Source of the DNA: Minisyncoccota bacterium
GTDB taxonomy: Bacteria > Patescibacteriota > Minisyncoccia > Minisyncoccales > RBG-13-42-11
NCBI GenBank assembly: GCA_028687495.1
Contig: JAQUAA010000023.1
Span: 1 to 9,345, forward strand
DNA length: 9,345 nucleotides
Direction of reading: 5' to 3'
A program made the position numbers and the translations under genes. Positions 1 to 6,574 of this stretch are shown here, piece after piece (within the stretch, counting starts at the first letter, position 1; each line of letters begins with the position of its first letter). The notes below the pieces were generated by a model. It saw only the letters and a list, made by a program, of their open reading frames with translations, did no database searches and was not told where the DNA came from.

Positions 1-360
1 AGGAGGAACAATAGGGAAAGCGGACAGATAGGCTTGGTCATGATGGTAGTAGCTTTGGCTTTGGCAGTATTGGCTCCTATTTTTGCCCAGCTTATAAAGT
101 TAGCCATTTCCAGGAAGAGAGAATTTTTAGCAGACAGTTCAGGGGCTTTGCTGACCAGATATCCGGAAGGCTTGGCCAGGGCTTTAGAGAAAATTTCTGC
201 CGATCCCAATTCTCTTTCTGTTGCTAGCGATGCCACTTCTCATTTATATATTGCCAATCCTTTTCGGGGAGAGGCAAAAAAATCGTGGCTCCATAAATTA
301 TTTATGACACATCCGCCGGTCGAGGAGCGGGTAAAAACATTAAGAGGGATGCAGATTTAA
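1..360 (+). CDS. htpX: HtpX-like M48 zinc metalloprotease, C-terminal part (5' truncated by window edge)
   Basis: The reading frame is open from base 1, so this is the last 119 residues of a longer protein. HtpX is a membrane-bound M48 peptidase that degrades damaged or misfolded membrane proteins. The visible part has a hydrophobic helix (about residues 11-33 of the fragment), then the family block SRKREFLADSSGALLTRYP. The Glu of REFLAD is the expected third zinc ligand; the HEXXH helix lies upstream outside the window. The C-terminal THPPVEERVKTL is the conserved HtpX ending (family usually THPP.EERI..L). The TTG at 34 should not be taken as a start, because HtpX-like sequence (NNRESGQIG) continues upstream of it. 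The stop is only 4 bases before the inositol-phosphate synthase ATG, so co-transcription is likely. Confidence 0.93.
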   Translation, partial: RRNNRESGQIGLVMMVVALALAVLAPIFAQLIKLAISRKREFLADSSGALLTRYPEGLARALEKISADPNSLSVASDATSHLYIANPFRGEAKKSWLHKLFMTHPPVEERVKTLRGMQI

Positions 361-364
361 AATT

Positions 365-1450
365 ATGGCTAAAAAAATCAGAGTAGGCATCATCGGCGTC
401 GGCAATTGTTTTGCCGGATTAATCCAAGGCATAGAATACTATAAAAAACACAAAGACAAAAAACCCGTAGGGTTGATGCATACAAAAATCGGTCCTTATT
501 CTTTTTCCGACATTGAATTCGTTTCAGCTTTTGACGTGGGGGCAAATAAAATCGGAAAAACTTTGGACAAAGCGGTTTTCGTTTATCCTAACTTGGTTAA
601 ATGGGTAAAGCTTCCCAAAAGCAAGGTGATAGTTAAAGAAGCGCCGGTTTTGGACGGAGTGGGAATTTACGTTGAGAACAGAATAAAACCGTTGAAAAAC
701 CCCACGCCGATCGAAGAATTAAGAAAAGAAATCGAAAAAGAAATCAGAAAAAGCAAGACCGAAGTCCTGGTAAATTATCTGCCCGTGGGCAGCCAGAAAG
801 CAACCGAGTTTTGGGCGGAGATAGCCCTGAAAACCAAGACGGCCATGGTTAATTGCTTGCCGGCATTCATCGCTTCAAACAAAAACTGGGCTGAGAGATT
901 CAGAAAAGCCAGAGTTCCGATTATTGGAGACGACATTAAGGGACAGATCGGAGCCACCATCGTCCACCGGGTTCTGGCGCGTCTGTGCGACGAAAGAGGG
1001 ACGACGATTGATAAAACGTACCAGATAAACGTCGGCGGCAATACCGATTTCTTGAACATGCTGGAAAGGGCGCGCTTGGAAAGCAAGAAAATAAGCAAGA
1101 CGGAAGCGGTGACGAGTCAGATACATAAAGATGTCAAATCGGACAAGATATATATCGGGCCATCCGACTTCGTTCCTTTTCTTGGAAATACCAAATTGGC
1201 TTTTATGAGGATTGAAGGAAGGATGTTCGCCGACGTTCCTTACTCCCTTGAACTGAGACTGGATGTTGACGATAAGGCCAACAGCGGAGGAATAGTTATC
1301 GATGCCATCCGCTGCGCTAAATTAGCTCGGGACAGGAAACTGGCGGGCTACATCCCGGTGAGCAGTTATTTCATGAAGCATCCATTGATCCAGAAGACCG
1401 ACGACGAAGCCAGGAAGATAGTAGAGAACTTCATCAATAATAAAAAATAA
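365..1450 (+). CDS. ino1: myo-inositol-3-phosphate (1L-myo-inositol-1-phosphate) synthase
   Basis: 361 residues, the size of the short actinobacterial/archaeal-type enzymes rather than the roughly 530-residue eukaryotic ones. It is expected to use NAD to convert glucose 6-phosphate to inositol 3-phosphate in the cytoplasm. Visible motifs are the Rossmann GxGxxN motif GVGNC (11-15), NYLPVGS (137-143), GDDIKGQIGAT (from 188), NVGGNTDFLNML (222-233), SKKISKT (240-246, catalytic lysines) and GPSDFV (265-270). Most of the chain recalls the mycobacterial enzyme. No Shine-Dalgarno precedes the ATG; the nearest purine run lies about 16 bases away. No inositol monophosphatase or phosphatidylinositol synthase is adjacent, so the fate of the product cannot be read here. 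tRNA-Ser follows 5 bases after the stop. Confidence 0.93.
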   Translation: MAKKIRVGIIGVGNCFAGLIQGIEYYKKHKDKKPVGLMHTKIGPYSFSDIEFVSAFDVGANKIGKTLDKAVFVYPNLVKWVKLPKSKVIVKEAPVLDGVGIYVENRIKPLKNPTPIEELRKEIEKEIRKSKTEVLVNYLPVGSQKATEFWAEIALKTKTAMVNCLPAFIASNKNWAERFRKARVPIIGDDIKGQIGATIVHRVLARLCDERGTTIDKTYQINVGGNTDFLNMLERARLESKKISKTEAVTSQIHKDVKSDKIYIGPSDFVPFLGNTKLAFMRIEGRMFADVPYSLELRLDVDDKANSGGIVIDAIRCAKLARDRKLAGYIPVSSYFMKHPLIQKTDDEARKIVENFINNKK

Positions 1451-1455
1451 ATTTT

Positions 1456-1545
1456 GGAGAGGTCGCATAGTGGCCGAGTGCGTCCGCTTGGAGAGCGGAT
1501 ATACCTTAACCGGTATCGCGAGTTCGAATCTCGCCCTCTCCGCCA
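1456..1545 (+). tRNA. tRNA-Ser(GGA), CCA encoded
   Basis: Class II tRNA. The acceptor arm GGAGAGG (1456-1462) pairs with CCTCTCC (1535-1541), followed by discriminator G and a genomically encoded CCA (1543-1545). The anticodon stem TCCGC/GCGGA encloses TTGGAGA, giving anticodon GGA (reads UCC/UCU). A long variable arm pairs ATACC with GGTAT, as expected for serine. The T arm is GCGAG-TTCGAAT-CTCGC. The D stem is short (GCA/TGC) with a large loop. A run of six T starts about 5 bases after the CCA, but no separate terminator hairpin is visible. Confidence 0.96.
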
Positions 1546-1578
1546 AGGTCTTTTTTACAAATATTAATCATTAAAACC

Positions 1579-1956
1579 ATGAAATTTACATTATCCGTAT
1601 TGCCCGAAAAGCTGGGCATTTGTCATTTCGCCAAAAACACTCCTATTCCTGAATGGGCGAAAGATCTCAGTTTCTGCTCCATTACCCGGACGTCAGACGA
1701 GTTATCAATCGTCTGCCCGCAGGATAAAATTCCGGGAGGAGTTTTATTCGAGAAGGACTGGCGGGCTTTCAAACTGGAGGGAGACGTTGAATTGTCTTCG
1801 GTGGGCGTCATCGCTTCTTTAGCAGCTCCGCTGGCGGAAGCCGGCATCAGCATTTTCAACGTTTCGACCTATGAGACCAATTACGTTTTGGTTGAGGATA
1901 AAAACCTTGATAAAGCCAAAAAAGCGTTAAGCGGATCCTGTGAGATTAAGGAATAA
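1579..1956 (+). CDS. ACT-domain protein (COG3603-like, ACT_7 type)
   Basis: 125 residues. The C-terminal half carries the ACT_7 signature: SSVGVIASLAAPLAEAGISI (about 75-94) followed by STYETNYVLV, then a helix ending in ALSG. The same fold occurs in the C-terminal part of lysine-sensitive aspartokinases and in the CASTOR arginine sensors. Such domains bind small ligands, usually amino acids. There is no attached enzyme domain, so this is probably a stand-alone ligand-binding or regulatory protein; its ligand is unknown. No Shine-Dalgarno is seen before the ATG. The gene opens the run of closely packed genes that leads to dnaG and rpoD, 14 bases before the NUDIX gene. Confidence 0.82.
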   Translation: MKFTLSVLPEKLGICHFAKNTPIPEWAKDLSFCSITRTSDELSIVCPQDKIPGGVLFEKDWRAFKLEGDVELSSVGVIASLAAPLAEAGISIFNVSTYETNYVLVEDKNLDKAKKALSGSCEIKE

Positions 1957-1970
1957 AGTTTCAAAAAGGC

Positions 1971-2420
1971 ATGGATGAGCAAAAATTAAAGCCAGCCGTG
2001 GGAGTTGGCGTAATGATTTTGAAAGACAATAAAATTTTATTGGGCAAGCGGCATTCGGATCCCGACAAGGCAGACAGTGAACTTCACGGCGAAGGAACCT
2101 GGACCTTGCCCGGAGGAAAACTTCATTTTCAAGAAGGGTTGAAAGAGGCGGCTAAAAGGGAAGTGGCGGAAGAAACGGGTATTACAGTGAAAAACCTAGA
2201 AGAATTGATAAGCGTGTCGAATGACACGGTGCCCGATAAACATTTCGTCACCATCGGGTTTTTATGCACCGATTACGAAGGGGAACCAAAAGTAATGGAA
2301 CCGGACGAAATCGTCGAATGGCAATGGTTTGATTTAAACAGTTTACCGTCGCCGATTTTCCCGCCGAGCGGGAAGGTGATTAAAAATTATTTGACTAAAA
2401 AGATTTATCAAGATGGCTAA
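1971..2420 (+). CDS. NUDIX hydrolase (COG1051/NUDT15-like nucleotide pyrophosphatase)
   Basis: 149 residues with a complete NUDIX box, Gx5Ex7REUxEExGU: G49, E55, then REVAEETGI at 63-71. E64, E67 and E68 are the expected metal-binding and catalytic residues. Preceding GTWTLPGG, the central HFVTIGFLC strand and the PDEIVEWQWF segment (about 111-120) resemble the NUDT15/MutT-like subgroup, which hydrolyses (d)NTPs or related nucleoside diphosphate compounds. Substrate cannot be fixed from sequence; ADP-ribose is an alternative. A weak AAGG lies 1 base before the ATG, too close for a normal ribosome binding site. The gene overlaps the MazG-like gene by 8 bases, suggesting translational coupling and a joint role in cleaning the nucleotide pool. 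Confidence 0.9.
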   Translation: MDEQKLKPAVGVGVMILKDNKILLGKRHSDPDKADSELHGEGTWTLPGGKLHFQEGLKEAAKREVAEETGITVKNLEELISVSNDTVPDKHFVTIGFLCTDYEGEPKVMEPDEIVEWQWFDLNSLPSPIFPPSGKVIKNYLTKKIYQDG

Positions 2421-2769
2421 AAACAAAATTAAAAAACTCAGGGAATATCAGAAACTTTGCAAACAGACGGCCCAGAAATTCAGGAGCAGAGAGAAAGAAA
2501 TATTGACCTGGGGACTGGGGATATGCGGCGAGGCCGGGGATGTGGCGGGTTGCATCAAAAAAACTTTCTCGCATAAGAACGACCAAATTTCTGGAATCAG
2601 AGAAAACATCGGTGATACTTTATGGTATGCGGCGATGATTTGTAATTTCTTTGGCTGGGATTTGGACGAAGTTTTGGGGGAAAACATCGAAAAACTTAAA
2701 AAAAGATATCCCAAGGGTTTCAGTGAAAAAGACGCCAAGAGAAAAGGAATAGATTGGAACGAAAAATAA
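2413..2769 (+). CDS. MazG-like nucleoside triphosphate pyrophosphohydrolase
   Basis: 118 residues, a single all-alpha NTP-PPase domain as in stand-alone MazG-like proteins. Visible landmarks are GICGEAGDVAGCIKK (36-50), the second metal-binding helix IGDTLWYAAMICNFFGWDL (66-84) and the tail ENIEKLKKRYPKGFS, typical of the group that hydrolyses (d)NTPs to monophosphate and pyrophosphate. In many relatives the metal ligands read ExxE...ExxD; here they read E40xxD43 and N65xxD68, with a Glu at 64 beside the usual position. Activity is likely but substrate and metal geometry may differ. The gene starts inside the NUDIX stop region (8-base overlap) and ends 1 base before the membrane-protein gene. 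Confidence 0.87.
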   Translation: MAKNKIKKLREYQKLCKQTAQKFRSREKEILTWGLGICGEAGDVAGCIKKTFSHKNDQISGIRENIGDTLWYAAMICNFFGWDLDEVLGENIEKLKKRYPKGFSEKDAKRKGIDWNEK

Positions 2770-2770
2770 T

Positions 2771-3469
2771 ATGCTTCCCATTGTTTCAATTTTCAATCTC
2801 GTTTCCGCTTTGTTTTTCGGCGGAATTACCCTGAAGCTTTATCTTTCTTATAAAAAAAAGAAGGACGAAAATCTGGGTAATTTCTTCAAGGGTTTCCTTT
2901 CCCTAACAATTCTACTGGTTTTAATAGCCAGTCCCGGTTTGATTTTCAGCGATTTGAAGACGATTAGTTTGATGTATGCCATTTATCCATTTTTTACTCT
3001 TTTGGGAGTGGCTTATTTTGGCGTTATTCCCCTGAAAGTTCTGGGATGGAAAAAAACGAAAGAATTGTTTTTCAGATCGATGGTCGGCATCGCCGTGGTG
3101 ATTACTTTTTTCAACATCATTGACTGGCAGCCGGCCATCGTTCATCAGCAAGCGCCCTTTATCTATTGGGAGGATACAAGGGGAGATGTTATGAATATCA
3201 TTTTAGGTGCGGTTCTGGGATTAACCCTTTTATTAATCGCCGTATTTTTTATCAATCAGGGACTGAAATCTTCGGACAAGTTCGTCAAAATCAGAGCTTT
3301 TTTTATCGCCGCTGGCATCATCAGTTTAATCATGAGCGCCGGAACGAATTTTATTTTCGGCGCGTCGGCTCAGGAATATCTGGGAAGCATAATGGCAAAC
3401 TTTTTCAATGTTCTGGCCGCCGTTTTGATTGCGGCCGGTATTTATTACAAACCCAAAACGTCTTCTTAA
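2771..3469 (+). CDS. seven-helix integral membrane protein of unknown function
   Basis: 232 residues with about seven hydrophobic segments, roughly at 3-25, 41-60, 65-90, 103-117, 140-162, 173-197 and 207-227. Basic stretches such as YKKKKDE follow helix 1 and KKTK follows helix 3, so the N terminus is probably outside and the C terminus (YYKPKTSS) inside. The pattern resembles a seven-helix sensor without an output domain, but I recognise no family motif and do not assign a function. The ATG lies 1 base after the MazG-like stop, and the stop TAA is directly followed by the dnaG ATG. It is therefore embedded in the dnaG-rpoD run, with no Shine-Dalgarno of its own. Confidence 0.85.
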   Translation: MLPIVSIFNLVSALFFGGITLKLYLSYKKKKDENLGNFFKGFLSLTILLVLIASPGLIFSDLKTISLMYAIYPFFTLLGVAYFGVIPLKVLGWKKTKELFFRSMVGIAVVITFFNIIDWQPAIVHQQAPFIYWEDTRGDVMNIILGAVLGLTLLLIAVFFINQGLKSSDKFVKIRAFFIAAGIISLIMSAGTNFIFGASAQEYLGSIMANFFNVLAAVLIAAGIYYKPKTSS

Positions 3470-5203
3470 ATGCTTTCTTCGCCTGTAGATGAAATTAAAA
3501 ATCGTTTGGACATAATTGAAGTGGTGGGAAGCTACATTAAACTCCAAAAGACCGGAATTAACTACCGGGCCATTTGTCCTTTCCATTCCGAGAAAAAACC
3601 TTCTTTTTTCGTATCTCCCTCACGCCAAATCTGGCACTGCTTCGGGTGCGGAAAAGGAGGCGATATATTCGGTTTCGTAAAAGAGATAGAAGGCGTGGAA
3701 TTCGGCGATGCCTTGAGGATTTTGGCCCAGAAAGCGGGAGTGGAACTGAAAAGAAAAACTCCGGAATACGTTCAGTGGAAAAGCGAGAGAGAAGATCTTT
3801 ATGAAATATGCGAATTAGCCACCAGATTTTTTGAAAAACAATTGGGAGAGAGCAAGGTTGGTCTGGAGGCCAGGAAATATCTTTTAGCGAGAGGAATTAG
3901 CGAAGAAAGCATTAAAAAATGGAGGATAGGTTATGCTCCGGATGTTTGGCAGGGATTGTCTGATTTTTTGACTTCTCGGAGTTATGACCAGGAACAAATC
4001 AAAAAAGCAGGTTTGGGTTTGTCTTCCGAAAAAGGCTCTTTTTACGACAGGTTCAGAGGCAGGATTATTTTCCCCGTTTTTGATCTGAATTCGCAGGTGG
4101 TGGGGTTTGGCGGCCGTGTTTTCAAAGATAAAGACAATAAAGAAATCGCCAAATACGTTAACACGCCCCAGACCATGCTTTACGACAAGGGCAGGATTCT
4201 ATACGGTTTGGACAGATCCAAGGTGGAAATAAGAAGAAAGGATTTTTGCATTCTGGTGGAAGGATACGTTGATCTGATAATGGTTTCTCAGGCTGGTTTC
4301 CAGAACGTGGTCGCCACTTCCGGTACGGCCCTGACTCCCTTTCAATTGAAGATTCTCAAGCGCTATTCCGAAAATTTGTTCACTGCTTTCGATATGGATG
4401 TAGCCGGAGATGCCGCCACCAAAAGGGGAATTGATCTGGCTCAGCTTCAGGGATTCAACGTTAAGGTGGTTACTCTTCCCGAAGACATGGATCCGGCAGA
4501 CGCTGTTTTAAAGGATCCGAAAATATGGGAAAAGGCCGTGGAAGACGCCAAATCAATCATGGATTTTTATTTTGACAGCGCTTTCGCCAGATTCGACAAA
4601 GCAAGCGCCGACGGAAAAAAAGAAATTTCAAAAGTGCTGTTACCCGTCATTAAAAGGATTCCCAATAAAATAGTTCAGGCGCACTGGATAGGAGAGTTAT
4701 CCAAAAGGCTGAAAGTCAAGGAAGAGAATATCGAAGAGGAACTGAAAAAGGCAAAAGTGGAAGAATATCCGGAAGGTCTGGGCCTGGAACCGGAGGAAGT
4801 TAAAAATCTGGTGCCAAAATCCAGGAAAGAATTGCTGGAAGAAAGGCTGGTTACCTTGATTCTAAGAGCGCCCCAGAACATGGAAATCATCAAAGAAGAA
4901 GAATTGAACAGAGTCTCGCCCCAAATCAAGGAAATTCTGGTACAATTGAAAGAGAATAAAAAGATTGAATCTGATTTCTTCAATTATCTTGCTCTGAAAG
5001 CGGAAGTGGAGGAGATTGAAGAAAAGGAAATATCCCCTGAAATTCAGTGTTGCCTGAAAGAGATTTTAGTGATAGAAATTAAAGACAAGTTGGATCAGAT
5101 CTCACAGGAGATTAAAAGGGCCGAAGAAGAGAAAAACTGGAAGAGAGTCGAGGAATTAACCCAGGAATTCAACCAATTAGCCAAACAAAAATGCCAAAAA
5201 TAA
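3470..5203 (+). CDS. dnaG: DNA primase DnaG
   Basis: 577 residues, close to the E. coli length of 581. It synthesises RNA primers for replication. The N-terminal CHC2 zinc-binding domain has C36, H39, C57 and C60 (CPFH...CFGC). The RNA polymerase domain includes FRGRIIFPVFDL and VVGFGGRVF. The TOPRIM core carries the catalytic EGYVD (264-268) and DMD (308-310, followed by VAGD); the second motif is more often DGD but both acidic residues are present. The last 150-200 residues are charged, helical and divergent, as expected for the helicase-interacting region. The ATG immediately follows the preceding stop and the 3' end overlaps rpoD by 13 bases. This is the dnaG-rpoD part of the classical macromolecular synthesis operon, without rpsU in front. 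Confidence 0.97.
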   Translation: MLSSPVDEIKNRLDIIEVVGSYIKLQKTGINYRAICPFHSEKKPSFFVSPSRQIWHCFGCGKGGDIFGFVKEIEGVEFGDALRILAQKAGVELKRKTPEYVQWKSEREDLYEICELATRFFEKQLGESKVGLEARKYLLARGISEESIKKWRIGYAPDVWQGLSDFLTSRSYDQEQIKKAGLGLSSEKGSFYDRFRGRIIFPVFDLNSQVVGFGGRVFKDKDNKEIAKYVNTPQTMLYDKGRILYGLDRSKVEIRRKDFCILVEGYVDLIMVSQAGFQNVVATSGTALTPFQLKILKRYSENLFTAFDMDVAGDAATKRGIDLAQLQGFNVKVVTLPEDMDPADAVLKDPKIWEKAVEDAKSIMDFYFDSAFARFDKASADGKKEISKVLLPVIKRIPNKIVQAHWIGELSKRLKVKEENIEEELKKAKVEEYPEGLGLEPEEVKNLVPKSRKELLEERLVTLILRAPQNMEIIKEEELNRVSPQIKEILVQLKENKKIESDFFNYLALKAEVEEIEEKEISPEIQCCLKEILVIEIKDKLDQISQEIKRAEEEKNWKRVEELTQEFNQLAKQKCQK

Positions 5204-6432
5204 AAAAAAGAAAAATCCGCAGCAGAAAAAAATCAATGCGGAGCAAAAAGAAAAAAACCTCTCTCAAAAAGAAAAGGAAGTTGGTGATGAGAAAAAGAGT
5301 TAAATCTAAGGTGAAAAGAAAGATAAAGAGAAAGCAGAAGAGAAGGATGAAAAAAAGAGTAAAATTGGGCCGTCCGAAGAAAGTTTTCACTCCGGAAAAA
5401 TTCCAGGAACTGGTTGAAAGAGGGAGAGAGAGGGGTTTCGTCACTTATTCTGAAATCCTTTATTATTTCCCGGAAGTGGAAAGGGACATCAAGGGGTTGG
5501 AAGAGCTTTACGAGGATTTGGACAGGCAGGGAATCAGGGTCGAGGAAGTGAAAGAATTGATTTCCGTCGAAGAAAAAGCCAAGAAAGTCAAAGAAGTCGA
5601 GGGAGGAATAGATCCCGTCCAAATGTATCTGAAGGAAATCGGCAAAATTTCCTTTGTTACGGCTAACGAAGAAAAAGAACTGGCTAAAAAAATCGAGAAG
5701 GGAGATACGGAAGCGAAAAAGAAATTAGCCAGAGCCAATCTGAGATTGGTCGTTTCCATTGCCAAAAGATACGTCGGGCGTTCTCCCAATTTAACCCTGC
5801 TCGACTTGATTCAGGAAGGGAATCTGGGACTGTTCCGCGCAGTGGAAAAGTTCGATTGGCGAAGAGGATACAAATTTTCAACTTACGCTACCTGGTGGAT
5901 AAGGCAGGCGATTACCCGCGCCCTAGCTGATCAAGCCAGAACCATCAGAATACCGGTTCACATGGTGGAAACCATTTCAAAATACACCCAGGTGAGGCGC
6001 AGGTTGCTGCAGGATTTGGGCCGGGAACCTTTGCCCGAGGAAATTGCGGCTGAAATGGGGATAGAGGTGGAAAAAGTTTATCATATCCAGAAGATTTCCC
6101 AGGAAACGGTTTCGCTTGAAACGCCGGTCGGCGAGGACGAAGAGGATTCGGTTTTAGCCGAGTTCATCGAAGATGAAAAATCCGCTCCTCCTTCTTTGGA
6201 GGCAGCCAGGACTTTACTAAGAGAAAGGTTAAAAGAAATTTTGGTTGATTTGACGCCGAGAGAACAGAAAATCTTGGCAATGAGGTTCGGCTTGGAAGAC
6301 GGGGTGACTCATACTTTGGAAGAAGTGGGGAAGGAGTTCGGAGTGACCCGAGAGAGAATCCGTCAGATTGAAGCCAAAGCTTTGGAAAAAATAAGAGATC
6401 ACCAATCATTGAAGAAGTTGAAGGGCTACTAA
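5191..6432 (+). CDS. rpoD: primary RNA polymerase sigma factor (sigma-70/RpoD) with polybasic N-terminal extension
   Basis: 413 residues; directs RNA polymerase to housekeeping promoters. Order: polybasic tail (1-60), region 1.1 (about 65-115, including RGFVTYSEI), region 1.2 starting DPVQMYLKEIG (141), region 2 with DLIQEGNLGLFRAVEKFDW (205-223) and YKFSTYATWWIRQAITRA for -10 recognition and melting, region 3 (about 265-300), and region 4 from LTPREQKILAMRFG (354) to the helix-turn-helix GVTRERIRQIEAKAL that reads the -35 box. Regions 2 and 4 are fully conserved. The first 60 residues contain 37 Lys/Arg and no Asp/Glu. In-frame ATGs at 5236 and 5287 are alternative starts that would shorten the tail. 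The chosen ATG overlaps dnaG by 13 bases. tRNA-Asn follows 23 bases later. Confidence 0.96.
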   Translation: MPKIKKRKIRSRKKSMRSKKKKTSLKKKRKLVMRKRVKSKVKRKIKRKQKRRMKKRVKLGRPKKVFTPEKFQELVERGRERGFVTYSEILYYFPEVERDIKGLEELYEDLDRQGIRVEEVKELISVEEKAKKVKEVEGGIDPVQMYLKEIGKISFVTANEEKELAKKIEKGDTEAKKKLARANLRLVVSIAKRYVGRSPNLTLLDLIQEGNLGLFRAVEKFDWRRGYKFSTYATWWIRQAITRALADQARTIRIPVHMVETISKYTQVRRRLLQDLGREPLPEEIAAEMGIEVEKVYHIQKISQETVSLETPVGEDEEDSVLAEFIEDEKSAPPSLEAARTLLRERLKEILVDLTPREQKILAMRFGLEDGVTHTLEEVGKEFGVTRERIRQIEAKALEKIRDHQSLKKLKGY

Positions 6433-6446
6433 AAATATTATACAAT
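6418..6446 (+). promoter_or_regulatory. sigma-70 promoter for tRNA-Asn
   Basis: TTGAAG (6418-6423, 4/6 to TTGACA, inside the end of rpoD) is separated by 17 bases from TACAAT (6441-6446, 5/6 to TATAAT). The predicted start falls around 6453, about 3 bases before the mature tRNA. Geometry and position fit well, but the -35 match is modest and the tRNA could also be read through from rpoD. Confidence 0.5.
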
Positions 6447-6455
6447 TTAAAACAT

Positions 6456-6527
6456 TCCGGTGTAGCTCAATGGTAGAGCGACTCCCTGTTAAGGAGTGGG
6501 TTGTCCGTTCGAGTCGGACCACCGGAG
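6456..6527 (+). tRNA. tRNA-Asn(GTT), CCA not encoded
   Basis: Acceptor TCCGGTG (6456-6462) pairs with CACCGGA (6520-6526), discriminator G at 6527. D arm GCTC/GAGC. Anticodon stem ACTCC/GGAGT encloses CTGTTAA, giving anticodon GTT for Asn. T arm GTCCG-TTCGAGT-CGGAC. The next bases are CAAAA rather than CCA, so the 3' CCA must be added after transcription, unlike the tRNA-Ser in this window. A terminator hairpin begins 7 bases downstream. Confidence 0.96.
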
Positions 6528-6534
6528 CAAAATC

Positions 6535-6560
6535 AAAAATCGCCAAGCAGGCGGTTTTTT
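6535..6560 (+). terminator. intrinsic terminator after tRNA-Asn (overlaps the next promoter)
   Basis: The left arm 6535-6544 (five A, then TCGCC) pairs with 6550-6559 (GGCGG, then T run) through ten pairs including one T-G wobble; the loop is AAGCA. The T run 6555-6560 follows the GC core. The A-rich left arm makes it potentially bidirectional. The same hairpin recurs at 7929-7954. Confidence 0.8.
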
Positions 6561-6568
6561 GGTAGAAT
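6540..6568 (+). promoter_or_regulatory. extended -10 promoter for a leaderless transcript (membrane protein gene)
   Basis: TAGAAT (6563-6568) is preceded by TGG, an extended -10 (TGn). TCGCCA (6540-6545, 4/6 to TTGACA) lies exactly 17 bases upstream, inside the left arm of the terminator hairpin. Counting the last -10 base as -7 puts +1 at 6575, the A of the ATG. There is no room for a Shine-Dalgarno, so a leaderless mRNA is predicted. Confidence 0.65.
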
Positions 6569-6574
6569 GAAAAT

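Noticed and set aside
34..36. TTG at 34 as the start of the protease gene
   Set aside because: The frame is open to base 1 and the upstream residues fit HtpX; the gene is simply cut by the window edge.
1546..1556. T run after tRNA-Ser as an intrinsic terminator
   Set aside because: There is no separate GC-rich hairpin between the CCA end and the T run, so a terminator cannot be claimed.
5191..5373. Lys/Arg-coding A-rich tract of rpoD as a sequencing artefact or non-coding repeat
   Set aside because: The frame is unbroken, mixes AAA, AAG, AGA and other codons without exact repetition, and leads directly into region 1.1; it is better read as a real low-complexity tail.
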